A stretch of DNA of 64,000 nt from Ectocarpus siliculosus. Its lineage: Eukaryota; Sar; Phaeophyceae; Ectocarpales; Ectocarpaceae. Of the stretch, positions 47,743-64,000 are shown in pieces. The notes under the pieces were generated by a model. That model saw only the letters and a list, made by a program, of their open reading frames with translations. It did not search any database and was not told the origin of the DNA. The position numbers and the translations under genes were made by a program. Every line of letters starts with the position of its first letter. The first letter of the stretch is position 1. The stretch is taken from contig FN649737.1 in the NCBI GenBank assembly GCA_000310025.1, forward strand, positions 1,203,367-1,267,366, read 5' to 3'.

Positions 47743-50700
47743 ATGAGTAGTCCTTGTCCAAATCAGCTCTCGCCAATATTCCCATGCAACACCGCGATGG
47801 AACCACCTCTTCGATCGACTTGCCTCTGTGACCTTTGCTTCCCTCCTGAAAAACACAAGGTGGAATGGCGCTTCCTTGCACACGCCTCGGACGACGAACC
47901 TGGCTTCTCCACTGCATGGTTGCAACAAAAATCTTTGAAGAGGGAGGCCGACTGCAGGGAACGGGAGTACCGAAATGGTATCTTGGCTGGGTTTGCGAAT
48001 GAGTTCGGCATGACCAGCATTTTCCCGTCCCGCCGTCTCGAACAAGGCGTCGATGAAGATGATGCAGAAGGCGACGACGTGGAGGAAGAACATGACCATG
48101 TTGTTTGCAATAAAAAAGGTCCTTCTACTTCTTCGCGGACGGCGCCGGGCGCATCACTGCCCCATCGCGATCTTCCGATATTACCCGAGGTGCGACGGCA
48201 GGGGGCCGACTGTTGTAGTCTATTACTCGAACACACCTCGACGCCACCAACCACAGCACGCTGGCTGTCGAAACGCACAAACACAGAGCAAACGTCTTAA
48301 CGAGGCACTGTGGGTTTTCGAGCGCACATCGTGCTTGCTGTTTCTCGCCCGCGTATAACCTGACTCACCTGCACTACACTGTTAAAAATCTAAAAGCAAC
48401 CTGTATGTCAGTCTGACTCTTCGTTCGTGTGCTTGATTACGTTGCTGTCGGACAGTTAGTCGTAGTCTCACCAAGATGCCATATCATCAAGTTGGTATTC
48501 CAATAAGCTATCCCAGGTGCAAGGTATCGTGATCAGCACCGCATTTCAAATTTCGATCGCGTTCGCGTACCCCCGACATATTCACCTGCGAATCACCTGA
48601 AGGATCCGCCAATATCCACCGTGGTCAAGACGCCCGCTCTGCCAGCTCTTGTTGCTGCTCTCAAGAAAGGGGGAGTTCGTGTGGATGACCTACAGGTACA
48701 CCAGTGTGTTGAAGTGTGACGAGTTCGTTACTTGAAGCTCCTCGAAACAGCACGAGAGGCCAAATGTGGTAACCTTGGGTCGCGGCGTACGTTGTCCATA
48801 TCCTCTGTGCGGCCGGGTAGGGTGGAGACTCAAGGCATGCGGAAGACACAGGATCATGGGATGGCGTAGACTTGGCGTCTTCTCCCTGCTTACAACAATA
48901 CATGGTGGGAGACAACATCGAAGATGTCGAAAGCGCTGCGGGCAACGTGGGTGTGCAAGAACGGGTGTACGGTCGACCAAGCACGGCGCAAGTCCCGGTC
49001 AGACCGAGCACGCCCCCGACACTTTTGGTTTACAAGCCTTGCATAAGGTGGGTAGAAGCGCACCGAGCAAGAACAATGGTGTATTCTCGACGGGTCCACC
49101 CCGTTCGATCGCCGAAACCGCTAACTCTTTTCGTTTTGTTGCCGCACACTCCACAGCATCAAGGTTGCCGACAACGTGCCGAGCGAGCTCCAGGCCATGT
49201 CGAAACTGCTCGAAATGAAGGAAAAACGGTGAGTGTTTATTGGTGCTTTGGACGCAAGCAAGGGGTACCGATGTTTGGGGTGCTCGGCAGAGTATACTGT
49301 CTACGGGACCTCCGGGGGATACGCGGATGAAATGTGTTGATGGGCATGCTGCATGGCGATGGTGTTGCCTACCGCATGTCTCTCACTCTCTAATCAACAA
49401 AGGTCTTGAGTCAACCTTCTTTCTCTTTCGGCCTCTGACGGGCTACCGCACCCAAACACAATATATTGTATGGCCTGGTGTTGGTAGTGGGTATTGGCGT
49501 CTGAGCTGTATGTGCCGGGCCAATGGGGCGGCGAATACGATATATATAGCTAAGCTGGGACGTGGCCAACGGGGACGGGACAGCACGGCAGCGGGTAGTG
49601 TATAGCTGGGACGGTGGCCATCGGGGACCGGGACAGCAGGGGGTGTATTGCTGGGACAGCGCTTCAGGGCTGGGACAGCAGGGTACGGGATATTTTTCAA
49701 GTGTAGACTATGGCGGAGAGAAGCGGCGGAATAGGAAGAGATTCGCAAAGGGGGGAGACTACAGTTGTGCGCATCAAGATGGAGGAGAGGTCGCGCAACG
49801 CAGCAGAGAAGCTACGAGCTGCCGAGTCGGAGGTGGAGAGGCTGGTGAAGGTGCTCAGAGCTGCGGAGGCTGCCGAGTATGAGAAGGAGAGACTTAGGCG
49901 GCAGCAACAACAACAACAACAGCAGCAGCGATGGAGTGCTCAATGGCAGCAGCAGCCATCGCAGGTACAGCAGTGTTCTCGTGGTGGTTTTGTCCCTCAG
50001 CAGAACCAACACTGCGTTTTCACTCAGAGCCACCAGGCGCGGCAGCACCAGCAGTTGGCGCGGCAGCAACAGCAGCCGCCGCCAACCGGAGTTGGTGGGA
50101 TATATGACTGCGGGAGCAACGCCGTGTATTTCCAGCAGGAATCACCCCCTCCGCCTGGCACGGTATACCATTGCACTCGGTGCGGCAGGAACGGCCACCG
50201 CGGCGAAGAATGCGCCGCACCCCGCAGGTTCGAGGGTACGTGCGGCGCCTGTGGTCAGTACGGCTATATGTGGCGGAACTGCGCCGTACATCTTCATGGC
50301 AGCAGCGGCGAGGATGACGGCCGTATCGTCCGCAGTGGCTGCTGGATGGGCGTCAATGGCGGCGGCAGCTGCATGGACATCGGTGGAAGCTCGGTCGTAC
50401 AGCAGCAGGTGGTGGTAGAGAGCGAGTACCGCTCTGATTTTGTCGACCTGGTTCACGTTGGCGGCGAGGTGATGGCAGAGAGCGAGTACCGCTCTGATTT
50501 CGTCGACGTGGTTCACGCTGGCGGCGCTGTGGACGGTGATGATGACGGATGGTTTGGATGGAATGATTCTGTGGACATGGTTCACGCTGGTGGCAGTGTC
50601 TGCGATGATGTTTTCCCCGCCGCTGGGGCGGGAGAAATGGCCGGAGCGCCTGCGTTGGCGACTGGAGTGGCGGCATCGGCAGCAGCTCCAGCGGCGACGG

Positions 50701-53700
50701 CGGCGATCTCCGGCGGCAGTGTTTTCCCCGCGGCGGCGGCGGGGGGAACGGCCGGGGTCCCCGCGGTGGCAGCACGAACGGCGGCATCGGCAGCAGCTCC
50801 GGCGGCGATGGCGGCGACCTCTGGCGGCAGTGTTCCCCCCGCGACGGCGGCAGGGGGGATGACCCGAGTCCCCGCGGTGGCAGCACGAGCGGCGGCATCG
50901 GCGGCAGCTCCAGCGGCGACGGCGGCGACCTACGGCGGCGGTAGTGTTGTCGCCGCGACGGCGGCGGGGGGAATTGCCGGGGTTCCTGCAGTGGCGGCAG
51001 GAGCGGCGGCATCGGCAGCAGCTCCAGAGGCGACGATGGCGACTTACGGCGGCGGTAGTGTTTCCCTCGCAGCGACGGCGGAGGAAGCGCCCGGAGGGCT
51101 CGCGGCGACAGCTGGAGTAACGGCATCGGCGGCGGTTCCAGCGGCGACGGTTGCGGTGCCCGGCGACACTGTTATCTCCGCGACGGTGGCGGGGAGAACG
51201 ACCGGAGCGCCCGCGTTGGTGCTTGGAGCGTCGGTATCGACGGCGGTTCCAGCGGCGACGGCGGCGGCACCCGACGGTGTTGTTTCTCCCGCTGCGGCGG
51301 CGGGGAGAATGGCTCGAGAACCCGGGCAGGTGGCTACAATGACGGCATCGGCGGCTGGAGTGGCGACATCGGTGACGGCACCACCCGCGACCGCGGCGAT
51401 GGCACCGGCCGCTACGATGGCGACCGTCGGTGACGTTCCCCCCACCGTATCGGTTGGGGGGACGGCCAGCAACGGGGAAGCGGTGGTCAACGGCATTGAC
51501 GACGACAGCGATGATGGCGGTTGGTTGCGCAGGTGAGGTTGATGGCTGCTGGGATGACAGCGTCTGTGGCGAGAGGGGGGCGTCCACGCACCCTTTCGAT
51601 CCCGGCACCGTGTGTTCGGGGGTGCGCGGCGCCAACTATCCCGGGGTGGACGACCTGGTCGATGGCTCCAGCAGCAGTAGCGGCAGCAGCATCGGCAGCA
51701 GTAGCAACGACGAGGCAGAGGGGATGGATGTGGCCTGGTTTGGGGCACTGCTGCGCCCCTTCAACCCGGGGGAGCTGTGCCGGCTGAAGGCTGGGAGAGT
51801 GGGGCCGGTGATGGGGGTGGACACCCCCGTTCGACCGTGGAAAGATGTCGCGGGGGCAACGGCCGGGGAGCCCGTGTTCGCGACCGGAACAACGACAGGA
51901 GGATCATGAAGCGGGGAAGGGAGTTCGGAAGACCGGGCGAGTCCGACAATGACGGCAAGCAGCGCGACTTCTGCTGGGGTCTCAAACTCGCCAAGGCACG
52001 TGATGTTTGTTTGCGTTTTCTTCTTGTCATTTTTCTATTATTTGTTGTGTGCAGGATGTTGTTCTTGTGTTTTGATCTTCAGATACAATGCTGCACTTTT
52101 CATCGTTGTTTGAATGTCTGCAAATCATTTTTCCTATCGTTGGCACATTTGCAGGTTTGGATTTGCTTTTGTTTTGTTCTGTAGAGATACCCACCCGCGT
52201 TTTACCTTGCAGGGACACTAATTCCCACGGCCAAATGGCAGGGAATTTCCATGGCTGATTATTGTTGTTTTTCTGGGAGGCAAATGGAATGTTGCGGCCG
52301 GGGGGCTGTTGTTTGCCAGGAAAATATCTCAATTGGCGGTGGTAGTATAATTTCTCGTACGGTTTGTTCCACTCTGGTTTTTCCATCTTTGTTGGGATAA
52401 CATTCTCTATGGTAGTTACTGCTATGTTTTTCTGATGGTACTGGATATATGTAGTAGGCGTTGGCTTGGCGTTCGACGTGCTGGGTAAAGACGTTGGGGG
52501 GCACGCACCGTTTCTCTGTCCCCCCGATGTACCGGTACCCGACGAGTCAATCCTTGCGGAATACCAATTTTCCTTTCCAAGTAGGCCTGTACGGCAGACT
52601 GGTATGCGCTGGACGTGTGACGTCTTTTCTTTGATATATTTTCTTTTCTTGTTTCGGTTTGGAGTTGATGAAGTTCGATGCAGAATTAGCATGCTGGATT
52701 TTGCGGAATCACGCCTGATTGTTGCACTGCTGTCGGAAATCATGGGGGGGGGAATGTGATACCATGCTGTCCGCTGCAGCACAACAAGCAGTGTTTCTGA
52801 CATCGGGTGGTAGTTCATGTTGAGATTTTCCGTGTTTTCCCTGGGGATTTTATATGGAATTGATGTTGGCTAATGGGATTTGGGTAGTTCGTGTTTGGAT
52901 CGTTTTCCGCGTTTTACCTACGGAGGTGACATGGAATTGAATATTGAATGGGATTTTCGTTGCGTTTATATGAGATGTCCCAGCAGGGGGGATGCGGGAT
53001 TATTGATTGTCTGTTTTGTGATTTGTTGGTTTCTTCATGTTTGTTTTGGACTTGTTTGTTTGGTTTCTTCGTGTTTGGGATGGATGGATGTTACAGCAGG
53101 GGGGCTGCTGGTGGACTGGTATATTTGTCAAGGTATTATATTGGAGGAAGGATTTGGCATGTTCTCGTAAGTCATGGTTGAAGCCTTTGTGTTTCCGAAG
53201 GTTATTTGAGCTGGTCAATGAGTTGAAACATGAATGTTTATCTGAGGAATTTATTCTGAGTAAGTCAGGACGTTGGACACATTTTCCCGGAGTTACCCGT
53301 CCCCGTTCTGACGTGATTCTGATGTAATGTGTATCTTTGCTGGGTATTTTTCCAAGGGTATTTGTTTGTGTTTTGACTTCTTGAGAATTTGGTAAAGCAT
53401 TTTTCTCAAGAGGGTGAAATGTTTATTGACAGACCTTTTAGGAGATAGTTATTTGATATCATCAGAACATTTGAAAGATTTCGTAGAGCATGTTTTATTG
53501 GGAGATCGACAGATTTCGTAGAACATTGTTTTATTGGGAAATTGTTTGAAATGGAATGAATGGTGGATGATTTCCGTTTGGATGCGTAGTTTGATTTATC
53601 GCCGTTTTACCTGGCAATGATAGTCGTGACGAGGATTTCGTAGATCGTATCTCGTACCGAGCAGGGGGGCTGTTTGGGGTGCTCGGCAGAGTATACTGTC

Positions 53701-54533
53701 TACGGGACCTCCGGGGGATACGCGGATGAAATGTGTTGATGGGCATGCTGCATGGCGATGGTGTTGCCTACCGCATGTCTCTCACTCTCTAATCAACAAA
53801 GGTCTTGAGTCAACCTTCTTTCTCTTTCGGCCTCTGACGGGCTACCGCACCCAAACAACCGATTACAGGTTTCTCTGCGCTGTGTATTGGGGATAGTTCC
53901 AACGTCTCTGAAGTCGTGACTATCATTCGTTCGTCCGTCGGACTATGCGTTTCAAGGTAGATTATTGCTCGTGCGCTTTAACCATTATGCAAGCATCGGC
54001 TTTGTCGGTGCAAGGTCCCTCGCAGCTGGAAACAAACTAGGAAAAAAGATCTTCTGTTGGAGCACGGGACAATTCAAGCCGTTCACCAGGTTCGACTCGC
54101 CAACCGTGCCACGAACTCTAGCTGACGCTCGCCAGCCCTCACTGTCTGCACCTACAGGATAGAGGGACCATCGTCATCAGAAACGACTGACCCTCAGCCT
54201 TCCAGTGAGGTAGAAGGAGCATTTGAAAGAAGCGCTATGACGAGACTGAAAATTGGAATGCCAATGAAGCAATTGTCGCCGACACGCCCGAAAGGCTCTC
54301 GCAGCAGGTATCAACGTTTTTTGTTGCCGCGTTGTGTTGGCCGCATGACAGCATATAAGAACACCAAGCACAATATGACGAGATGTGGTGGTAGCCCACA
54401 GTGCAGCAGCCGTGAGTAAGACTCACCATACCACTACACTCGAGGTTCCTTCAGAATTTTTTGGGTTAAGAGAGGCGTTGGGGGGTTTGACGGAAGTGTC
54501 ACTCGGCCAGCCGATGTTCTTGGTCGAATATGA
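47743..54533 (+). CDS. Protein of unknown function, interrupted by an intronic retrotransposon
   Basis: Supported exons are 47743-48189 (start 47743, or 47797 at MEPPLRS), 48537-48695, one ending at 49047 whose start I could not fix, 49157-49228, 54158-54307 and perhaps 54455-54533 with a stop. The products read CLCDLCFPPEKHKVEWRFLA, an acidic patch EDDAEGDDVEEEHD, ISTVVKTPALPALVAALKKG, IKVADNVPSELQAMSKLLEM and AMTRLKIGMPMKQLSPTRPK. Phases match at 48189/48537, 49047/49157, 49228/54158 and 54307/54455. The 4.9-kb intron between 49228 and 54158 contains the gag-only LTR element. No known domain was recognised. The N-terminal CLCDLC and helical parts suggest an intracellular protein. Confidence 0.55.
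49272..49458 (+). repeat. 5' LTR of the gag-only element
   Basis: 187 bp, identical base for base to the copy at 53671-53857. Confidence 0.95.
49710..51536 (+). CDS. Gag-like protein with CCHC zinc knuckle and alanine-rich repeats (608 aa)
   Basis: Residues 25-65 form a charged helix (EKLRAAESEVERLVKVLRAA), followed by a glutamine-rich stretch to about 122. A CCHC zinc knuckle is at 155-168 (CTRCGRNGHRGEEC). A second knuckle at 178-191 (CGACGQYGYMWRNC) has Tyr186 where His is expected. Two or three copies of the motif S-x-Y-R-S-D-F-V-D-x-V-H follow. From about residue 285 to 560 there are seven or eight tandem repeats of 37-38 residues of the type GGSV-x5-GG-x3-VPAVAA-x2-AASAAAPAAT. Zinc knuckles bind RNA in retroelement Gag, and the charged helix may self-associate. 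The alanine-rich repeats are not a normal Gag part. The strong GC skew leaves the antisense frame open too. Confidence 0.7.
   Translation: MAERSGGIGRDSQRGETTVVRIKMEERSRNAAEKLRAAESEVERLVKVLRAAEAAEYEKERLRRQQQQQQQQQRWSAQWQQQPSQVQQCSRGGFVPQQNQHCVFTQSHQARQHQQLARQQQQPPPTGVGGIYDCGSNAVYFQQESPPPPGTVYHCTRCGRNGHRGEECAAPRRFEGTCGACGQYGYMWRNCAVHLHGSSGEDDGRIVRSGCWMGVNGGGSCMDIGGSSVVQQQVVVESEYRSDFVDLVHVGGEVMAESEYRSDFVDVVHAGGAVDGDDDGWFGWNDSVDMVHAGGSVCDDVFPAAGAGEMAGAPALATGVAASAAAPAATAAISGGSVFPAAAAGGTAGVPAVAARTAASAAAPAAMAATSGGSVPPATAAGGMTRVPAVAARAAASAAAPAATAATYGGGSVVAATAAGGIAGVPAVAAGAAASAAAPEATMATYGGGSVSLAATAEEAPGGLAATAGVTASAAVPAATVAVPGDTVISATVAGRTTGAPALVLGASVSTAVPAATAAAPDGVVSPAAAAGRMAREPGQVATMTASAAGVATSVTAPPATAAMAPAATMATVGDVPPTVSVGGTASNGEAVVNGIDDDSDDGGWLRR
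51537..51909 (+). CDS. Possible downstream ORF of the element in another frame
   Basis: A frame open from 51430 to 51909 overlaps the end of the gag-like ORF by about 107 bases and continues with an acidic, serine-rich sequence (SSSSSGSSIGSSSNDEAEG) to TGA. It could be reached by frameshifting or be a remnant of a longer gag before a frameshift mutation. No enzyme motif is present. Confidence 0.35.
51910..53670 (+). other. Non-coding T/G-rich tail of the gag-only element
   Basis: The plus strand is rich in T and G with no ORF of interest. A 263-codon frame on the minus strand (52027-52818) is explained by this skew and shows no domain. Confidence 0.5.
53671..53857 (+). repeat. 3' LTR of the gag-only element
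   Basis: 187 bp, preceded directly by the polypurine tract and followed by the ACCGA duplication. Confidence 0.95.
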
Positions 54534-55939
54534 TGTGTTCCATATCCATCTATACTTTCTACGAAACTTCTACGGTGCGCGAATTGATTGTTTCGTTATA
54601 GCGCTCAGAGAATGTCCGTCAACAGGGGGCACCATGCTGATGGCTATCGATTATTGAAACAATCAGCAGGTCAGGAGGCAGAGCCATGAGAAAGAAAGGA
54701 CCGGAAACATCAAGGGAAGTTCCCAGCCCACCAACATCTCTCCAAAACACTCCACGCGAACCGGTGGGCTTGTTTTCGCTGTCTTGCTATCCCCGTATTC
54801 GTACTTGGTTCATACGAGCAACGTCCTAGCATACCCAGCGCGCGTTTCGCACACGCGGAGAATATGTCAGGCATTCGGGGTGATCACCACAAATATACCG
54901 TTGGCATGATGCCCAAAGATCCGGACAAAGTTGTTGTACCGTGTCTGCCGTATCGTTCTCAACTTCTGAGCTTAGCACACCACCTACACGTCAGCTATTT
55001 AGCCAACTACGTTAAACGCTTTGACGTATGTATGTCATTTCTCGACCTGGTTGGGGTACCGCAGGCGAGCCATCGTACACCATACGGCAAGGCCTGGTAC
55101 ATTAATCCAGAACTTTGGGGCTTGGGATCCTCGCCACAAGTAGAGAGCGAGGTTCTTGAACAAGAAAGCGACAATGCGGACGGTGGGTTTTTAGACCGTG
55201 TACACAAGCAACATAATCGCTGATTCAAAGTTAACGTGCGCACAACGATGTTCCTTGCCACAAATGTTGATCTTCTACACATGCGTTCAGGCCTACAGAT
55301 CTGGGACCAAGTTCTCCATGGACCATCGGTTGAAGGTCGATGTGAAAATGGTTCGTTGCTGAGAAATGACCCTCGTTGTCATGAACCCCTCTACTAATAG
55401 TTGGCGCGCACCTTCATCTCTGGTGCTACGTTTTGTCGGTCTTGGCCTCTGCCAAGTACACTGGCATTGATTTCTATGCTGCCGGATTGTTTGTTGTGCA
55501 AAACAATCATGTGTGGCGTCCATTACCTTCACGCGGCTTGAACCCACCATACCTCAGGGGCGAAGCAACCTCTGGCTCACACCATATCGATGAAGGAAAG
55601 GATCCCGGGCCTGTTCTCCGCCATTCGATTCACCAAATACATCCGCCAGCAGGTATGAAATCGCTCAGGGGAGGATACCCGTGGGAGAACTGAAACAGCA
55701 TTTATTTTCATTTCGCTCATCTCAACAATTCTGTACGCAGTCCAGTCTCTCCTGCAGCCACCGTGGACAAGCTTCGGCCACACATGCATAGAAATCTTAA
55801 CTCTCCGCAAGACTCCCCTGCTTTCTTTTGAGCTGCAAGTCTTCCGCTTTGGTCGCCATGGGGGCTCGGCAATCCTCTCGCCCTCGTTTGCTACTGTGAT
55901 AGTCTAACGCGTTGATGCGTGGCGCTGAGATTTGAAGCC
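54534..55939 (+). other. Interval downstream of the unknown gene, one unproven ORF
   Basis: An ORF at 54864-55223 (119 codons, start MSGIRGDHHKYTVGMMPKD) reads plausibly, but no domain or splice partner supports it. Frames to either side are short. It might be a continuation of the host gene if 54455-54533 is not its last exon. Confidence 0.3.
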
Positions 55940-56544
55940 ATGAACTCTGACGACCCGAGGGTTCGAAGGGTGCATTCAGACAACGGGGGCGACCCGCCGA
56001 GCATTTGTGTAGTCTGCTGTCGCAGGTTGGTGGATATTTGGAAAACTAGTCAGGTTTGTGCCTTCCCAGCCATGCAGACCTAGCTCAGGTTGAATCTGCT
56101 CCATACGAATAAACCTACCAGAGCCACTTTTTTTTACCGGAACCGCGTTTCTCTGATCCCGCCTTGGGGCAACTCAACTTTCACTGCCCGGTGAAGGGCG
56201 TTCGTATGCCGGCACACCTCGAGAGCACCGACAACGCAATTAAAGCAGAGGAGGCAAGAGTGAGGCAACGCCGGCAAGCTCGAACGGCTCGTCAAGACCA
56301 AGATGGAGTCGAAGAGGACGTGTCAGCAGAAGACCAGGAGAATGCCCCTGCGCCCACGCCGACCGCAAGCCGTAGCAGAGCATGGCGCCCCCGAGTGGAC
56401 GCAGCCATGGTCTTAAAGAAGGAACGGAAACGGGACCCTGACGAGAAGAACCGGGAACGAGTTGACTCAAGCGGCACAGCACCAACAGATCGGGGGCGAC
56501 AGGAAGTGGGGATACGTGCGGCGTGCAGTACAGCTGATGCGTAG
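55940..56544 (+). CDS. Small basic CxxC protein, two exons (tentative)
   Basis: Exon 1 (55940-56053) starts MNSDDPRVRRVHSDNGGD and contains ICVVCCRRLVDIW, a CxxCC cluster, then a phase-0 donor CAG|GTTTGT. Exon 2 from about 56197 continues GVRMPAHLESTDNAIKAEEA, then RVRQRRQARTARQDQ, an acidic patch EEDVSAEDQEN and a basic tail to the TGA at 56544. The total is about 153 residues. The acceptor (gtgaag) is weak. The composition suggests a nuclear or nucleic-acid-binding protein, but no family was recognised. Confidence 0.5.
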
Positions 56545-57914
56545 TTCCACAGCCCCAATTTTCGTTGTTGTAGCGGGATGAGGACATGCGTGGCACTTCT
56601 ACCGAAGGCGTGTTAGAAGCATTCACAATGAAGATGCTTTGATTTACTGGAGGCGAAAGAGAGTCAAGAAGAGCGGAGGGGGGGGCGTACCTCTCTTTGG
56701 GCTAGTGGAAAAAGAAGAACCTTCGAATATCATATTTCTGGCTTCACGTCATGAAGACATATCGCTGAGGTTTCAAGTCTTCCGTTGCCGGAGGGGGGGG
56801 GCGTACTCTTGTGTTTTGCATGCCTTAGCGGTTAGACCATTGACCACGCGTCCTCGAGAGGTCGGTGCATTGTTTCCACAGGACCAATCACCGATGGCCA
56901 ATCGTTTCTTCCTACTTTGACAAAGGTGGCTCAAAAATGTCGTCCCTATTAGTCTATCTATCCTATCGATATCACTTCCCGCCTTTTCAACCCACTTCCT
57001 ATGCCCCAGTACGGCTACCGTCTTTTCCTCGCTATTCCATGACTCAAATGTCTCTCCGTACCTTCCTTTTATTTTTCCCCGCTCAATCATGTACACTTCC
57101 CTCTCCTTGTACAACGAACACTCCGCAGCTACATGAACCCTAGGGGGGGGAGGATTTTCTGAACAAGTATCTATAGTCCCGGGGGGCAACTCACAGATGT
57201 TACCACGCACCGGGCCATAGTTTATGGGGGGGGCAACTTGAAGCAGGTTACGTACACAGACTCCACCAAACCGGCATTGGACGTGACGCGTGTGCTCTGC
57301 TCTAGACAAAAAAATCCCACTTACGAGTAAGAATTGCTCGGTAGAGTTGGCAGAAAATCCGTTCAACGGCAGCGTGTGCACGGCCTGTGGATTGGAATAC
57401 TGTTGAGGCCGGTTGCACCAAGGGTGGTTGGCACATTCGACACATAGCGGGAACAGAGGATACCGATGCCAGCGTTGCCCCCCTCCAACTCATTTTTTAG
57501 TCCAGGTCTGGTCCTAGTGTCAGAGAGAAGCTGGTTGAGCCAGGAACCCGTGACTCGTACTAAAGACGCGGTCAATTCAACAGGGGAGGAAACATCGGAG
57601 ACACTCCAAGAGGCCACCGACTACGGAACGAAACGTTTCCTGACCATCAGTTTTGATCGTTCAGCGGTGACGTGATCCTCACTGAAGTGGTTGAGGCCAC
57701 TCTCACTCGGGGCTGCAGGCATGTCTGCACACTTCGGGAAGTCGATGTCGCTCGGGGCAGTAGCTACTTACGAGAGTGAAGTGCACAGCATAAACTCGCT
57801 TTGAAACAGCAATCCAATATTTCGCCATTCCACACCATTTACAAAGAAAACATTACTCCCCCAGTGCCTCCTGCTAAGCGTGGAAAACCAAGAGTACAAT
57901 CTAGTCTAGACCTC
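56545..57914. other. Interval between convergent genes, no supported gene
   Basis: Runs of eight to nine G occur near 56676, 56795 and 57145. At 57360-57675 both strands stay open for 70-85 codons with no domain, so an exon is possible but undecided. The 3' region of the tryptophanyl-tRNA synthetase gene enters here. Confidence 0.35.
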
Positions 57915-63673
<5,759 letters not shown>

Positions 63674-63725
63674 TTAGTTGGCTTGTTGGCTGTTGACTGC
63701 GGTTGATTGCGCCGCCTCTCATGGG

Positions 63726-64000
63726 TTATTGCGCCGCCTCTTTCGCGTCCACGACGCTCTGCGCTCTCCCACTCGTCACCCCCTCGTGCATCAGCACCTC
63801 CCTTTTGAACGCGGTACTGTCAAGGCAGAGTCAGTCAATATGATCGTGCGAAAGGCGTTGATGCTCTTGTTAAGTCTGGTGTGTGCAGCAACGGACTGCT
63901 GTACAATCGACCCGAAGTTAACTTCGCTAAGGGGAGGAGGAGGACGCCAGGCTTGGATACAGGATTTTTGTCGCACCCCAGGCAACGAGTTCTTCGCAGA
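63726..64000 (-). CDS. Last exon of an unknown gene entering from the right edge
   Basis: After an acceptor (TTGACAG) the minus strand from 63816 reads TAFKREVLMHEGVTSGRAQS then VVDAKEAAQ and a TAA at 63728-63726. The sequence looks helical and coding. The remainder to 64000 is probably the upstream intron and possibly another exon (E-E-L-V-A-W-G-A-T-K-I-L near the edge). Too little is visible to name the protein. Its stop lies only about 50 bases upstream of the TrpRS start, so the two same-strand genes are very close. Confidence 0.45.

Larger units (their letters stand above)
49272..53857 (+). mobile_element. Young gag-only LTR retrotransposon (TR-GAG-like), 4586 bp
   Basis: Identical 187-bp LTRs (49272-49458 and 53671-53857) start TGTTTGGGG and end CCCAAACA. 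The 5-bp duplication ACCGA flanks both ends (49267-49271 and 53858-53862). The purine tract AGCAGGGGGG precedes the 3' LTR. A TGGTGTTGGTAGTGGG stretch at 49476, 17 bases past the 5' LTR, may be the primer-binding site, though it is further away than usual. The only convincing ORF is a gag-like protein with a zinc knuckle. No protease, integrase or reverse transcriptase is seen. It sits in the sense direction in an intron of the host gene. Confidence 0.92.

Noticed and set aside
50142-51635. 497-codon ORF on the minus strand
   Set aside because: It is the antisense shadow of the GC-rich gag-like repeat. Its product is a low-complexity Arg/His/Ser string and the zinc knuckles are on the plus strand.
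52027-52818. 263-codon ORF on the minus strand in the gag-only element
   Set aside because: The strand skew (T- and G-rich plus strand) removes stops from the antisense strand. No domain, and opposite to the element.

Overview
The window looks like nuclear DNA of a photosynthetic stramenopile, most likely a brown alga (Ectocarpus-like). Genes are split into many short exons by introns of about 0.2-2.4 kb. Two fucoxanthin-chlorophyll a/c light-harvesting (LHCF) proteins begin with a signal peptide ending in an ASAFAP-type motif (AAAFVAP, ANAFVAP), the hallmark of plastids of secondary red-algal origin. The gene models were built by hand from splice signals, reading phase and family motifs. Most raw ORFs are shadows.

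Layout, left to right. 89-10034 (-) is a 17-exon gene for a secreted modular protein: signal peptide, PAN/Apple domain, GH128-type beta-1,3-glucanase core, then a TOS1-like (DUF2403/DUF2401) glycosidase-like region. It runs off the left edge. 12889-16260 (-) is a complete six-exon ankyrin-repeat gene. 16.7-17.5 kb is a terminal-inverted-repeat element with internal repeats and a tRNA-like remnant. 18118-21381 (+) is a four-exon LHCF gene. 25.2-26.9 kb (-) is a gene of unknown function. 27675-29522 is a hAT transposon with an 8-bp target duplication and a shortened transposase. 30476-36681 (-) is a non-autonomous LTR retrotransposon inserted into an AT-rich tract full of ATCGAT/CAATAC words. 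38.3-42.5 kb (+) is a coiled-coil gene. 43544-46559 (-) is a second LHCF gene. 47.7-54.5 kb (+) is an unknown gene with a young gag-only LTR element (49272-53857) in one intron. 55.9-56.5 kb (+) is a small CxxC protein. 57915-63673 (-) is a bacterial-type tryptophanyl-tRNA synthetase with an apparent plastid-targeting exon. 63726-64000 (-) holds the last exon of another gene.

The protein-coding genes do not form one pathway. Two LHCF antenna proteins and an organellar TrpRS serve the plastid, and the PAN-GH128-TOS1 protein points to remodelling of extracellular beta-glucan (callose or laminarin-type). The most novel-looking items are that triple-domain enzyme, the gag-only LTR element with identical LTRs, the hAT derivative with an intact but core-less ORF, and the LTR element whose primer-binding region copies much of a tRNA 3' half.
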